A stretch of 24,325 nt of DNA, from NCBI GenBank assembly GCA_913059105.1, contig CAJXRL010000007.1:1-24325 (forward strand), in the 5' to 3' direction. This DNA is from an uncultured Flavobacteriales bacterium (lineage in GTDB: Bacteria > Bacteroidota > Bacteroidia > Flavobacteriales_E > Vicingaceae). Below are positions 14,266 through 23,510 of this stretch, one piece after another. Each line of letters starts with the position of its first letter. Position 1 is the stretch's first letter. Under the pieces are notes generated by a model. That model was not told the DNA's origin. It made no database searches and saw only the letters and a program-made list of their open reading frames with translations. Both the position numbers and the translations under genes were made by a program.

Positions 14266-15546
14266 TTAACGACTTGGGAACTCAGTTACCGTTTTTCGAA
14301 TAATTCCAACACATTCGTGTAATTGCTCCTCTGTCATCACCAAAGGCGGTGCAAAACGGATAATATTACCGTGAGTAGGTTTTGCCAGCAATCCGTTATC
14401 TCTTAACTTCATACATAGATCCCAAGCGGTTGAACTATCTTCTGTATCGTTAATTACAATTGCATTCAACAATCCTTTTCCCCTTACTTTTATAAGCAAG
14501 TCAGATTCATCTACTAACTTTTGAATTTCCGCTCTAAAAATAATTCCAAGTTTCTCTGCTCTTTCAGCTAATTTCTCTTCTCTTACAACTTCTAAAGCAG
14601 CTATCGCAACCTTTGCAGCAACTGGGTTTCCACCAAAGGTAGAACCATGCTGACCCGGCTTAATCACCATCATAATTTCATCGTTGGCCAGCACTGCACT
14701 TACCGGATATACTCCTCCCGAAAGGGCTTTTCCTAAAATCAAAACATCTGGTTTAAACCCTGCTTTAGAATCACATTTTGGTGTTTCGCAAGTACAGCCT
14801 TTACATACTGCCAATAAACGACCAGTTCGTGCAACACCAGTTTGTACCTCATCTGCAATAAACAATCCGCCTGCTGCTTGAACCATCTTACAAGCACTTT
14901 CAATGTAATCTTCATCGGGAGTGTAAACTCCTGCTTCACCTTGAATGGGCTCTACCAACATTCCTACTATGTTTGGCAATTTCAGCGCTTGTTCCAGTGC
15001 ATTTAAATCATTGTAAGGAATGCTTACAAATCCAGGTGTAAACGGACCGTAATTTTTTCGTGCATCAGCATCGTCTGAAAACGACACTATTGTTGTTGTT
15101 CTACCATGAAAATTTCCTTCACAAACTATAATTGTTGCTTGGTCTTCTGCAATTGCTTTTTTCTCGTAAGCATATTTTCTACATAACTTAATCGCCGTTT
15201 CCACTGCTTCAGCTCCAGTGTTCATTGGTAAAACTTTATCGTAATCGAAAAAATTAGTCACGTATTCTTCGTACTCTCCTAATACATCGTTGTAAAAAGC
15301 ACGAGAAGTTAAAGTCAATGTTTCTGCTTGAGTTTTCATGGCATCAATAATTTTTGGATGACAATGCCCTTGATTTACGGCAGAATACGCCGACAAAAAA
15401 TCATAATAATGCTTTCCTTCAACATCCCAAACATGAACTCCTTCTCCTTTGCTCAAAACTACTGGCAGTGGATGATAATTATGCGCTCCATGCTTCTCTT
15501 CAATAGCGATTAATTCTTCGCTCGACTTCTTAGTATCTGTCATCAT
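14266..15546 (-). CDS. rocD: Ornithine--oxo-acid aminotransferase
   Basis: 426 aa class III PLP aminotransferase, moving the delta-amino group of ornithine to 2-oxoglutarate to give glutamate-5-semialdehyde (arginine/proline metabolism). Signatures: AVNQGHCHPKI (56-66), MNTGAEAVETAIKL (108-121), NFHGRT (145-150), Asp232 in ADEVQTG for the pyridine nitrogen, PLP-lysine Lys273 in LGKALSGG, and GSTFGGNP (301-308). An unusual insertion before the lysine motif (about 247-264) carries Cys248, Cys251, Cys253 and Cys258 (CxxCxCx4C), a pattern able to bind zinc or another metal. The E. coli-type and eukaryotic enzymes go from LLAV almost directly to PDV/PDI. The start is taken at the MMTDTKK pair (15546); upstream codons to 15585 would overlap the promoter box. 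Divergent from rlmD. Confidence 0.94.
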   Translation of the reverse strand: MMTDTKKSSEELIAIEEKHGAHNYHPLPVVLSKGEGVHVWDVEGKHYYDFLSAYSAVNQGHCHPKIIDAMKTQAETLTLTSRAFYNDVLGEYEEYVTNFFDYDKVLPMNTGAEAVETAIKLCRKYAYEKKAIAEDQATIIVCEGNFHGRTTTIVSFSDDADARKNYGPFTPGFVSIPYNDLNALEQALKLPNIVGMLVEPIQGEAGVYTPDEDYIESACKMVQAAGGLFIADEVQTGVARTGRLLAVCKGCTCETPKCDSKAGFKPDVLILGKALSGGVYPVSAVLANDEIMMVIKPGQHGSTFGGNPVAAKVAIAALEVVREEKLAERAEKLGIIFRAEIQKLVDESDLLIKVRGKGLLNAIVINDTEDSSTAWDLCMKLRDNGLLAKPTHGNIIRFAPPLVMTEEQLHECVGIIRKTVTEFPSR

Positions 15547-15582
15547 AATGGTATATCTTTTTGTTCTATTTTCGACTCTTAA

Positions 15583-15590
15583 CAAAGATA
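15583..15590 (-). promoter_or_regulatory. -7 box of rocD promoter
   Basis: TATCTTTG on the - strand, exact TAnnTTTG match, 36 bases upstream of the rocD ATG. It gives a leader of about 30 bases and argues against the longer N-terminal frame. Confidence 0.5.
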
Positions 15591-15634
15591 TTTAAAATTG
15601 AACGAAAGCTAAAGGTGAAGCACAAGAAAGATGG

Positions 15635-15642
15635 TATTTTTG
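15635..15642 (+). promoter_or_regulatory. -7 box of rlmD promoter, possibly leaderless
   Basis: TATTTTTG, an exact TAnnTTTG match, ends four bases before the rlmD ATG at 15647. With the box centred at -7, transcription would start at or next to the A of the ATG. No clear -33 TTTG is present at 19-21 bases, which weakens the call. Confidence 0.4.
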
Positions 15643-15646
15643 CAGC

Positions 15647-17077
15647 ATGGGAAGAAAGAACAGAAATCGAAAGCCTCTTTTAGAGAACGTAACTATTTTA
15701 GATACCGCTGCAGAAGGTAAATCTTTAGCTAGAGTAGATGAAAAAGTAGTCTTTGTTCCTCAAACTGTTCCGGGTGACGTTGTTGACATTCAAATCACCA
15801 AGAAGCGTAAAAGCTATATGGAAGGTAGAGTAACTAAATTTCATTCCTATTCTGATAAAAGGGTTGAGCCATTTTGCGAGCATTTTGGAGTTTGCGGTGG
15901 TTGCAAGTGGCAGTTTATTAGCTACGAAGACCAATTGGCAAATAAACAACGTACGGTTTACGATGCGTTAACGCGTATTGCGAAAGTTGAATTACCAGAA
16001 ATAGAGACGATTTTACCTTCTAAAGAAACTACATTTTACAGGAATAAATTGGAGTTCACCTTCTCCAACAAAGAGTGGTTAACGCAAGAACAAGTAGAAT
16101 CTGGTGAAAGCTTTGACAATAGAAACGCATTAGGATTTCACGTTCCAGGCAGATTTGATAAAGTATTGAACGTTGAAAAATGTTGGTTACAAGCTGAGCC
16201 TTCAAATTCAATTAGAGATTGGGTGAAAAAATACGCCATTGATCATAATTTAGAATTCTTTGACCTAAGAGAACAGGTTGGCTTTTTACGAAACCTTACC
16301 GTAAGGACTTCGAGCAATGGAGAAGTAATGGTCATCTTTTCGCTTTATGAAGCTCAAGAGGAGATCCGCACAAAAATGCTGACTGAATTTAAAGAAGCGT
16401 TCCCTCAGATTACTTCTATTCTATATGTCATAAATGGTAAACGAAATGACACCATTGGAGATTTAGAAATTGAATGCTTCAGCGGAAAAAATCACATTTT
16501 CGAAGAAATGAAAGCCTTTGGTAGCGAACAGGTTTTAAAATTTAAGATTGGACCAAAGTCGTTTTACCAAACCAATTCTGCACAAGCAGCAGAATTATAT
16601 AGAATTACGGCAGAGTTTGCAAACATACAGGCGACCGAAACGGTTTACGATTTATATACCGGCACTGGAACCATTGCCAACTTTGTAGCTGGCAAGGCTA
16701 AAAAAGTAGTTGGTGTAGAATATGTTGAAGATGCAATAATAGATGCTAAATTGAATGCCAACAATAATGACATTGACAATACCGTTTTCTATGCAGGCGA
16801 TATGAAAGATGTGTTTACCAGTGAATTTGTTGACAAAAACGGTCAACCAGATGTAATTATTACCGATCCTCCTAGGGCCGGAATGCATCAAGATGTAATT
16901 GATGTAATGTTAAAGCTAGAGGCAAATCGTATTATCTATGTGAGTTGCAACCCGGCTACGCAAGCGAGAGATTTGCAATTATTAGATGAAAAATACAAGG
17001 TCACCAAAGTTCAGCCAGTTGATATGTTTCCTCATACACACCATGTTGAGAATGTTGTATTATTAGAATTAAAATAG
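15647..17077 (+). CDS. rlmD: 23S rRNA (uracil-5-)-methyltransferase RlmD/RumA family
   Basis: 476 aa, SAM-dependent C5 methylation of a uridine in 23S rRNA (U1939 in E. coli numbering for RlmD). An N-terminal TRAM domain covers about 10-65. The Fe-S cysteines are Cys77, Cys83 and Cys86 (CEHFGVCGGC) with the fourth at Cys179 (VEKCW). The SAM-binding DLYTGTGTIA segment is at 335-344, DPPRAGMH is at 407-414, and the catalytic nucleophile is Cys434 in YVSCNPATQARD. The FPHTHHVENV terminus is typical. The usual length is about 430-470. The possible alternatives RlmC/TrmA are less likely because a TRAM domain and four cysteines are all present. It is divergent from rocD and followed after six bases by a small gene, probably in the same transcript. 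Confidence 0.92.
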   Translation: MGRKNRNRKPLLENVTILDTAAEGKSLARVDEKVVFVPQTVPGDVVDIQITKKRKSYMEGRVTKFHSYSDKRVEPFCEHFGVCGGCKWQFISYEDQLANKQRTVYDALTRIAKVELPEIETILPSKETTFYRNKLEFTFSNKEWLTQEQVESGESFDNRNALGFHVPGRFDKVLNVEKCWLQAEPSNSIRDWVKKYAIDHNLEFFDLREQVGFLRNLTVRTSSNGEVMVIFSLYEAQEEIRTKMLTEFKEAFPQITSILYVINGKRNDTIGDLEIECFSGKNHIFEEMKAFGSEQVLKFKIGPKSFYQTNSAQAAELYRITAEFANIQATETVYDLYTGTGTIANFVAGKAKKVVGVEYVEDAIIDAKLNANNNDIDNTVFYAGDMKDVFTSEFVDKNGQPDVIITDPPRAGMHQDVIDVMLKLEANRIIYVSCNPATQARDLQLLDEKYKVTKVQPVDMFPHTHHVENVVLLELK

Positions 17078-17083
17078 TTAAGA

Positions 17084-17494
17084 ATGGGACTTTTTAGTTT
17101 TTTATCAAAGAAGAATTCAGACTTTTTAAAAGACGATGAGCTTGAGGCAGCTAATCTGCTGCAAAGTATCTGTAACGGTTATGCAAATGGAAACCCGAAC
17201 TACATTCCAAATGGTGTCACTAAATTGACGTTTGGCATCTATATGATGGCATTTAATAGAACTGACCAGGACATGATTCCGTTGGAAGTGTTAAATAATT
17301 CAGAATTTATCACTCAGCGCCCAGGACTAAAAAAATATTTAGCCCTTCTAGAGAAAATAAAACTGTTTTTAAACAAGGTGGTACGAGATGAGAAAATTTT
17401 AGCCAATCACAAAAACCAAGATCTTTTTAGAGATTTGATTTTAAAAATATTGAAGTCAAGTGTTGTAGATATTGAGGTCCTAAAGAGCAAATAA
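17084..17494 (+). CDS. Small hypothetical protein after rlmD
   Basis: 136 aa, soluble, mostly helical, not recognised. It begins MGLFSFLSKK and contains a charged helical N-terminus (DELEAANLLQSI), a central GNPNYIPNGVTKLTFGIYMM segment (36-55) and a C-terminal lysine/leucine-rich helical part. It has no cysteine pair, signal peptide or known catalytic motif. Its ATG is six bases after the rlmD stop, so it is very likely co-transcribed with rlmD; codon use matches its neighbours. Confidence 0.75.
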   Translation: MGLFSFLSKKNSDFLKDDELEAANLLQSICNGYANGNPNYIPNGVTKLTFGIYMMAFNRTDQDMIPLEVLNNSEFITQRPGLKKYLALLEKIKLFLNKVVRDEKILANHKNQDLFRDLILKILKSSVVDIEVLKSK

Positions 17495-17566
17495 CTCTAT
17501 TTTTTGTAGCTTTCCAATCTTCAAGTATCATTTTGCTATATCTAACACACTCAATTTATAGATTTT

Positions 17567-17974
17567 ATGAAATTTAGATATAAAAAGAAAAAACTATATG
17601 CTAATCTAGTAATTGGCATATTGTGGCTTGTGTTCGGAGTAAGTTCTCTATTCTTTAATGAGAATTCAAACTGGACCGATTATGGATACTTAGTTATGGG
17701 TCTGATTTACTTCAGCATGTACGTCTATAACACTAGATTTCAATACATTTCTATTCAAGATGGCGTAATAAAAGAAAATGCTCTTTTTGGAACTAGTCTA
17801 AATTTAGATGAAATCGCTTCCTTCAGAAAATTTGCTGGAGATTACATTCTACAAGCTGGAAAAAAAGAACTATACATCAATACCGAACTAATTGACTCAG
17901 ATTCTTTACCAGAATTACAAGAATTTATAAGTTCGTTGGAATTGAATTCAGAAAAAGTTGAAACAAAAAAATAG
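17567..17974 (+). CDS. Small membrane protein with C-terminal PH-like domain
   Basis: 135 aa. A basic start (MKFRYKKKK) is followed by two likely membrane helices (about 11-30 and 38-55), then a soluble part where ISIQDGVIKENALFG (61-75), DEIASFRKF (81-89) and a final helical SLPELQEFISSL segment resemble bacterial PH-domain membrane proteins, with a final helix after strand pairs. Topology N-in with the soluble part in the cytoplasm is inferred from the positive charges. Not identified further. It lies 72 bases after the preceding small gene and convergent with the metalloprotease gene. Confidence 0.72.
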   Translation: MKFRYKKKKLYANLVIGILWLVFGVSSLFFNENSNWTDYGYLVMGLIYFSMYVYNTRFQYISIQDGVIKENALFGTSLNLDEIASFRKFAGDYILQAGKKELYINTELIDSDSLPELQEFISSLELNSEKVETKK

Positions 17975-18020
17975 GGCAGACTTTCCGCCCACCCCATTCA
18001 TTTCGTACAAATTAAATTTA

Positions 18021-20483
18021 TTAATTTCTATCGGCAGATAAAGCCTTTTCTATTCTTGCAGCTAAATCCTGTAAGTGAGCTCTTGAAACACCAGACTGTC
18101 TCCCTGCTCCGCTTTTTGATTTAGATTTAAGACTAACCAAACTTGCTCTGGCCAAAGAAGGAATATCGGAGTTTTGATACGTTGATTTCTCATCTTCTAA
18201 CAACTCAATTAATTCAGCAACATATACTTTTTGCAAGTTTCTACGGTACAAATCAATTTTCTTCCCTGAAGCCAATTCACTAAAAATTCCCTTTTCCAAG
18301 TCTTTCATCAAATCAGAAATTACATAAGCAGAAGATCCATTAATGGCTTCGTTTTCAATCATTCTGTACAAACGCCTATCTGAAAGCAAGCTACTCAGCG
18401 CACGCTCTTGCATAGATTTAATTCGGTTAACATTACCTTGCGCTTCAATTCTTGCTAAAATTTCAGGTTTGATAATCCATTCCGGCGTAGTAAATAATTG
18501 CTTGTTTAAAAACTGCACTGCTCTTTTCTGATCGGCCTTTGCAGTATGCGAATAAACAACTCCATCTTGATCAGCAGTTTTATTATTACCCTCAATACCT
18601 CCAACATTAGAAGTAACATGGCCCATATACCTTCTGTATTGACCAACCATCGCATTGTACAATTCACTCAAATCATTATACTCTTCACCTTCTACCGTTC
18701 CCCATTCTAACAACTTATTGTTAATTCTCTTTAAGTTCTCAATACCTAAAGTACTTGCATTCATTGCGTCGTCACCTAAATCCTCTGTTTGAGCAGTTGG
18801 ATCTGTAGGTAAACCTTGCTGTCTTCCAAAATGAAATTGTGGCTGACCTGCTTTTGCAATAATCCACTTGTCAATTTCAGCTTCTTCTTGAGCAGCAGTA
18901 ACCTCCTTACCTAACAACTTATATCCAAACTCAATTGACCAGTCATCGTACTCCCCAATTTGCGGAAAAAAGCTAGTTACACCATCACCTGGTTGAGCAA
19001 TATAATTGAAACGAGCATAATCCATAATTGAAGGAGCTGTTCCATGTGTTGACGTAAAACTAGGCGACCTCAACGAATCAACAGGATACGCCACACTTGA
19101 CCCCATGTTATGAGGTAAACCTAAAGTATGTCCCACTTCATGTGCTGCCACAAAACGAATTAGTTGACCCATTACTTCATCATCAAACTTTACACCTCTT
19201 GCTTCAGGATTAATTGCTGCAGTATGTATAAAATACCAATTCCGAAGTAAGTTCATTATGTTATGGTACCATAGGATATCACTTTCCAATATTTCTCCTG
19301 ATCTTGGATCGTGCACATGTGGCCCTTGAGCATTTTGAATATCCGTAGCGATATATCTAATCACAGAATATCGAACATCTTCAGGTGACCAGTCTGGATC
19401 TTCTTCTGCAGTTGGGGCATATTCTCCTCGAATGGCATTTTTAAAACCTGCACTTTCGAACGCTTTTGCCCAATCGTCAACTCCTTGTTTGATGTACTTT
19501 TTCCACTTTTCAGGAGTTCCGGCACCAATGTAATAAACAATTGGTTTAACAGGCTCTACTAACTCCCCACGGTTATACGCATCCCAATCCTTTGGCTCTA
19601 ACCTCCATCTAGTAATTAATCTTCTTGTTTTAGCTTTTTGCTCTTCCGAACCATAATCTATTTGTCGTAACGAAAAGAATCCAACTCTGCTATCGGCATA
19701 CCTTGGCTCCATAGGAACCTCAGGCAATAATATAAATGACTGTGTCATTCCTATAGATAAAGTTCCTGTAGTTCTATTTGCTGGAAGCGCTCCACCGCGG
19801 TAGGTCAAAATGTGCTTCACTTGAACATTTTCTGGAAAAGCATCCATCCCAGTAATAAGTGATCGAGTCTTATCTAGTCCTTTTATCTTAAAATTCTTTC
19901 GCTGAGAACTGCCTAGTGCTCCAATCATTTCAACATCCGTCGTAAATAGGCTAGTAACATCAATTACTACAGATGCTGTATCTTTTGAAAACGCAGCTAT
20001 TGGAAACGTACTTATTATTGGTTCAAAATTGTTATTGACAACAGAAGTATAAATAGGAGTTCCTTCCTCAGCCACATTGTTGTACGATACAGAACGCATT
20101 AGAATTTTATTATGCAATTGCTGAAACCGAATGACTTGCTGCGGTCTTGACTTCATTCCTGCTCCGCCAAAGTTTAAACCTTTCACGTGACCTGAGATTC
20201 TGCTTACTACCAAGATTTCTTTTTCCAATAAATCTTTTGGCAATTCAAAATAATGTTTGGCATCTACTCTATGTACACTAAAAAGGCCGGTATCAGATTC
20301 TGCATCCTTGGTGATTACTTTGGCATATGGTTTAGGTCCACCTTTCTTAGCCGGTGCCGCTTTGGGTGCTGTTCCTTTTTTAGATTTCTTCTTTTGTGCT
20401 TGAGCGGATGGGCTTGCAAGTACAAAAGAAAATAAGGTCGCAACAAGTAGTAAACCTGTTCTGAAATTCAATGTGCTTTTCAT
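18021..20483 (-). CDS. Secreted met-zincin zinc metalloprotease (DUF5117/DUF5118 type)
   Basis: 820 aa. The signal peptide (about 1-29) ends SAQAQ and is followed by a lysine/alanine/proline-rich linker (31-55). DUF5118/DUF5117-like regions occupy about 55-270, then the metzincin catalytic part with zinc motif HEVGHTLGLPHN (His448, Glu449, His452, His458) and the Met-turn SIMDYARF with Met487. A TPEKWKKYIKQGVDDWAKAF segment (323-342) precedes the zinc site, as in other members. The C-terminal 300 residues are helical. No T9SS sorting domain is present, so it is probably periplasmic or outer-membrane associated. Likely a general peptidase for nutrient proteins or peptides. It points the same way as the S9 peptidase gene upstream, with a 340-base gap and a promoter box of its own. 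Confidence 0.9.
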   Translation of the reverse strand: MKSTLNFRTGLLLVATLFSFVLASPSAQAQKKKSKKGTAPKAAPAKKGGPKPYAKVITKDAESDTGLFSVHRVDAKHYFELPKDLLEKEILVVSRISGHVKGLNFGGAGMKSRPQQVIRFQQLHNKILMRSVSYNNVAEEGTPIYTSVVNNNFEPIISTFPIAAFSKDTASVVIDVTSLFTTDVEMIGALGSSQRKNFKIKGLDKTRSLITGMDAFPENVQVKHILTYRGGALPANRTTGTLSIGMTQSFILLPEVPMEPRYADSRVGFFSLRQIDYGSEEQKAKTRRLITRWRLEPKDWDAYNRGELVEPVKPIVYYIGAGTPEKWKKYIKQGVDDWAKAFESAGFKNAIRGEYAPTAEEDPDWSPEDVRYSVIRYIATDIQNAQGPHVHDPRSGEILESDILWYHNIMNLLRNWYFIHTAAINPEARGVKFDDEVMGQLIRFVAAHEVGHTLGLPHNMGSSVAYPVDSLRSPSFTSTHGTAPSIMDYARFNYIAQPGDGVTSFFPQIGEYDDWSIEFGYKLLGKEVTAAQEEAEIDKWIIAKAGQPQFHFGRQQGLPTDPTAQTEDLGDDAMNASTLGIENLKRINNKLLEWGTVEGEEYNDLSELYNAMVGQYRRYMGHVTSNVGGIEGNNKTADQDGVVYSHTAKADQKRAVQFLNKQLFTTPEWIIKPEILARIEAQGNVNRIKSMQERALSSLLSDRRLYRMIENEAINGSSAYVISDLMKDLEKGIFSELASGKKIDLYRRNLQKVYVAELIELLEDEKSTYQNSDIPSLARASLVSLKSKSKSGAGRQSGVSRAHLQDLAARIEKALSADRN

Positions 20484-20823
20484 ATTGGAATTATGTATTG
20501 TTTAGTTATTAAATTGAAAAATAAAGATACTGCAAACAAGTAGTAAATTAAAGCTACCCAAATGACCATAGCACCGCTTATATAAAAATAAAAGTTCTAA
20601 AAACTGCACTCAGGAAACGTTTGCATTTAGTTTTCACAACTCTTATTCGCAAACATCATGTTCCCCTTAGCTCATGAGAATCAAAATTTTCCATCAAACT
20701 AAATACCCTTTTAATTCTAAATACCTCGTAGAATCACAGCATATTACAGTTCAATTTATAATTATAAAACCATATTGTGTTTATGCAATGTAGGGTGCAA
20801 AGAGCGCATCAATTAAATCTTAA
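20484..20823. other. 340-base gap between two peptidase genes
   Basis: AT-rich, with stops in all frames and no RNA gene recognised. It holds a likely -7 box for the metalloprotease (20522-20529, - strand). The only repeat noticed is a weak GTTTGC/GCAAAC pair about 25 bases apart near 20620-20655. No clear terminator was found for the S9 peptidase gene that ends at 20824. Confidence 0.6.
20522..20529 (-). promoter_or_regulatory. Putative -7 box for the metalloprotease gene
   Basis: TATCTTTA on the - strand, one mismatch from TAnnTTTG, 38 bases upstream of the ATG at 20483. It suggests that the metalloprotease gene has its own transcript rather than only read-through from the S9 gene. Confidence 0.35.
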
Positions 20824-23232
20824 CTATTCCTTATTCTTCACATACTTATCTAGCCATTGATCTTGCTCCCATAACAAGTGCAGAATGCTCTCTTTGGCAC
20901 GATATCCGTGACTTTCTTTTGGCAAAATGACCAATCTAACAGTTGCTCCTAATCCTTTCAAAGCATTAAAATATCGTTCAGATTGCATTGGGTAGGTACC
21001 GGAATTGTTATCTGCTTCGCCATGAATTAACAAAAGAGGCGTTTTCATTTTTTCCGCATGCATAAAAGGAGACATAGTATTGTATACCTCTGGAGCTTCC
21101 CAATAATTCCGTTCTTCACTTTGAAAACCGAATGGAGTTAATGTCCTGTTATAAGCGCCGCTTCGTGCTATCCCTGCTGCAAATAAATCTGAATGCGAAA
21201 GTAGATTCGCCACCATAAAAGCGCCATAAGAATGCCCTCCTACTGCTACTTTATTTCGATCAATAAGGCCAAATTCATCTGCAGCATCAATTGCAGCTTT
21301 TGCATTTGCTACTAATTGCTTTCGGAATAAATCGTTTGGTTGTTCCTCTCCCTCTCCAACAATTGGGAAAGTTGCATTATCCAACACTACGTATCCTTTT
21401 GTTACCCAATACACAGGAGAACCATAATATGGGTAGGTAAATTTATTCGGGTTCTGAGTATTTTGTCCCGCACTTGATTTATCTTTATACTCTCTAGGGT
21501 AAGCCCACAAAATCATTGGATATTTTTTCCCTTCTTCATATCCCACCGGCAAGTACATTGTTCCCGACAAATCTAACCCATCGTCCCTTTTGTAATTAAT
21601 TACCTCTTTTTTTACATTCTGAATACTTTTAAATGGATTCTCAAAGGCAGTTATTTGATCCAGTTTCTTATCTCCTAAACCCCTAAAAAAATAATTAGGG
21701 TATTCTGAAGCTGATTCGATTCGAACCAACAATTGCTGCTTTTCTGAATCAAAACTTCTTAAATCTTCCTTTTTCCCTTCTATGTTTGAAGTATACAGCT
21801 TTGTTGTTTTACCATTGGAGAAGTCGAACTCATTTAAAAATGGGAATTGCCCTTTTGCAGTAAGGCCGTTACCAATCATATAAGCCTTGTTGTTGGTGAC
21901 ATCTAATACATTCTTAGCAAATTGATTTAGTTTCGTTTCAAAACTTCCTGGATCGGAATACTGGTCTTGATAATTTCTATCGTACAGTATTTTGGCGGCC
22001 ACCTTATTGTTAGATGGGTCGAATTGATACGTCTTCGTATTCCTCGTATTCCACCAATAATCGTAACCGATAGCTAAATTATCTGTTCCCCAAGTAATGT
22101 ACCTAAACCGGTTAATTGTTTTAAGTATACTTCTTCCTTCACCATTAAATGGCGCTTCAACTTCAAACACTTCATCTCTGTATTGAACTACTTTTGCAGG
22201 GTCCCCTTCATCTAACGCCATGGCATAAACTAAAGTTGAAGGTTTATCTACTCTCCAACGATAGCTTCTTTTGCCAGTTCGTACCGCCATAAATCCTTTT
22301 GGTAAGTCCTCAATTAAAGGAACCTCCAATAATTTTTGAACCGCTGTTGCATCTTTGTCATAAATCATTGTTTTACTAGGAAATCGACCATAAGTAACTA
22401 AGTAAGAGAAAGGCTTCTCTACTGTACTAACCATTACGTATTCTCCATCTGGAGAAAAACTTACACTTTTATACATGGCAGATGGAAGCCAATCGGCAAC
22501 CGAACCATTAAGATTAACTTTTACAATTTTAGAAAGGGCCAATTGTTCGAAATTAAATTCGTCGTTCGGATTTTTAATTAAATCTTGGTAGGTTCTATTT
22601 TGCGCTTTTTTACCGTTATTTTCTGAAACGGTTGGTCCTTCAGGCACCGCCTCTTTAGTATCAATTAATGGTTTTCTTTCTTTTGAAATCATTTTAACCA
22701 AGAGAGAATTGCCATCTTTAAACCAATTTATCACATCACCCAAATTTGCATTTACTGATGGATCAGTTATCTTTTGAACTTCTGCCTTTTTTATGTTTAG
22801 GACCCACACCGCTACACCTTGCTTGGTGGTATTGGTAAATGCTATCTTACTTTGGTCCCCGGACCAAACAAAATTAGAAAGCTTTGCGCCTTTTGGCATA
22901 CCACTAATCTCTAGAGGCTCTGCAGAAAGCTTAGCCATCCGTTTAATTTTTGCGGTGTAATAATAGTTTGTCCTACTACCAATATTTGTTTTAGGGTCAA
23001 TTCTTAAACCACCTAATCTCAATTCCTTTTGTGATAAGTCTTCTATCGATTTATATGCATTTCGATAAAGAAGAATTACGTTTTCTTTTTTGTCGTCCAT
23101 TAATACAGAAGGCGCCAAATTAACATCTACCAAATCTAGAATTTCTTGCGAAGGCTTTTGATAGGTTAAACCTTGTTGGGCGTTTGCGATTAATCCAAAA
23201 ACAAACGCAGCTGCTAAAAATAAATTTTTCAT
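20824..23232 (-). CDS. Exported S9-family serine peptidase (prolyl oligopeptidase type)
   Basis: 802 aa. The signal peptide (about 1-18) ends ANAQ. An N-terminal beta-propeller (about 30-530), with WSGDQSKIAFT and FSPDGEYVM blades, is followed by an alpha/beta-hydrolase domain. The catalytic triad is Ser668 in GGHSYGAFM, Asp741 in HGEADNNSG and His775 in ESHGY. The closest remembered relatives are the S9 glutamyl-endopeptidase-like proteins (plant chloroplast GEP and Bacteroidota homologues), which share WAYPREYKDK and the GEGEE loop (575-584, 626-630). It would cut peptides that enter the periplasm; the P1 preference cannot be read from sequence with certainty. It has no T9SS domain or lipobox. 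Together with the downstream metalloprotease it forms a peptide-degradation pair in the same direction. Confidence 0.92.
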   Translation of the reverse strand: MKNLFLAAAFVFGLIANAQQGLTYQKPSQEILDLVDVNLAPSVLMDDKKENVILLYRNAYKSIEDLSQKELRLGGLRIDPKTNIGSRTNYYYTAKIKRMAKLSAEPLEISGMPKGAKLSNFVWSGDQSKIAFTNTTKQGVAVWVLNIKKAEVQKITDPSVNANLGDVINWFKDGNSLLVKMISKERKPLIDTKEAVPEGPTVSENNGKKAQNRTYQDLIKNPNDEFNFEQLALSKIVKVNLNGSVADWLPSAMYKSVSFSPDGEYVMVSTVEKPFSYLVTYGRFPSKTMIYDKDATAVQKLLEVPLIEDLPKGFMAVRTGKRSYRWRVDKPSTLVYAMALDEGDPAKVVQYRDEVFEVEAPFNGEGRSILKTINRFRYITWGTDNLAIGYDYWWNTRNTKTYQFDPSNNKVAAKILYDRNYQDQYSDPGSFETKLNQFAKNVLDVTNNKAYMIGNGLTAKGQFPFLNEFDFSNGKTTKLYTSNIEGKKEDLRSFDSEKQQLLVRIESASEYPNYFFRGLGDKKLDQITAFENPFKSIQNVKKEVINYKRDDGLDLSGTMYLPVGYEEGKKYPMILWAYPREYKDKSSAGQNTQNPNKFTYPYYGSPVYWVTKGYVVLDNATFPIVGEGEEQPNDLFRKQLVANAKAAIDAADEFGLIDRNKVAVGGHSYGAFMVANLLSHSDLFAAGIARSGAYNRTLTPFGFQSEERNYWEAPEVYNTMSPFMHAEKMKTPLLLIHGEADNNSGTYPMQSERYFNALKGLGATVRLVILPKESHGYRAKESILHLLWEQDQWLDKYVKNKE

Positions 23233-23390
23233 AATTGTAGTTTGATTGAGTCCGAAGGTAAGGATACTTTTAGTTCATTTTAAATGGGGTATTGTAAACG
23301 GTAAAATAATGATATTTAAAGCTCTATTTATCTGCTTAAAATATTTTGCATTTTTTTCAATGTTTTACGTTCCAAAATGAAAATTTATTA

Positions 23391-23398
23391 TAAATTTG
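23391..23398 (+). promoter_or_regulatory. -7 box for the tRNA-Asp gene
   Basis: TAAATTTG, exact TAnnTTTG match, 38 bases before the mature tRNA 5' end, leaving a short leader for RNase P removal. No good -33 element is visible. Confidence 0.45.
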
Positions 23399-23436
23399 CC
23401 GTCCCGTTGAAAAACAGGAAAGCTCATAAAAATCTT

Positions 23437-23510
23437 GGTCCGGTAGTTCAGTTGGTTAGAATACCTGCCTGTCACGCAGGGGGTCGCGAGTTCGAGTCTC
23501 GTCCGGACCG
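23437..23510 (+). tRNA. tRNA-Asp (GTC anticodon)
   Basis: 74-nt cloverleaf: acceptor GGTCCGG/CCGGACC, anticodon stem CCTGC/GCAGG around the loop CTGTCAC (anticodon GTC), TTCGAGT T-loop, and discriminator G73 as expected for Asp. The 3' CCA is not encoded (CA follows directly and forms part of the terminator stem), so CCA must be added after transcription. Confidence 0.98.

Noticed and set aside
15547..15585. TTG start giving a longer ornithine aminotransferase
   Set aside because: It overlaps a full TAnnTTTG box, and MMTDTKK matches where relatives begin.
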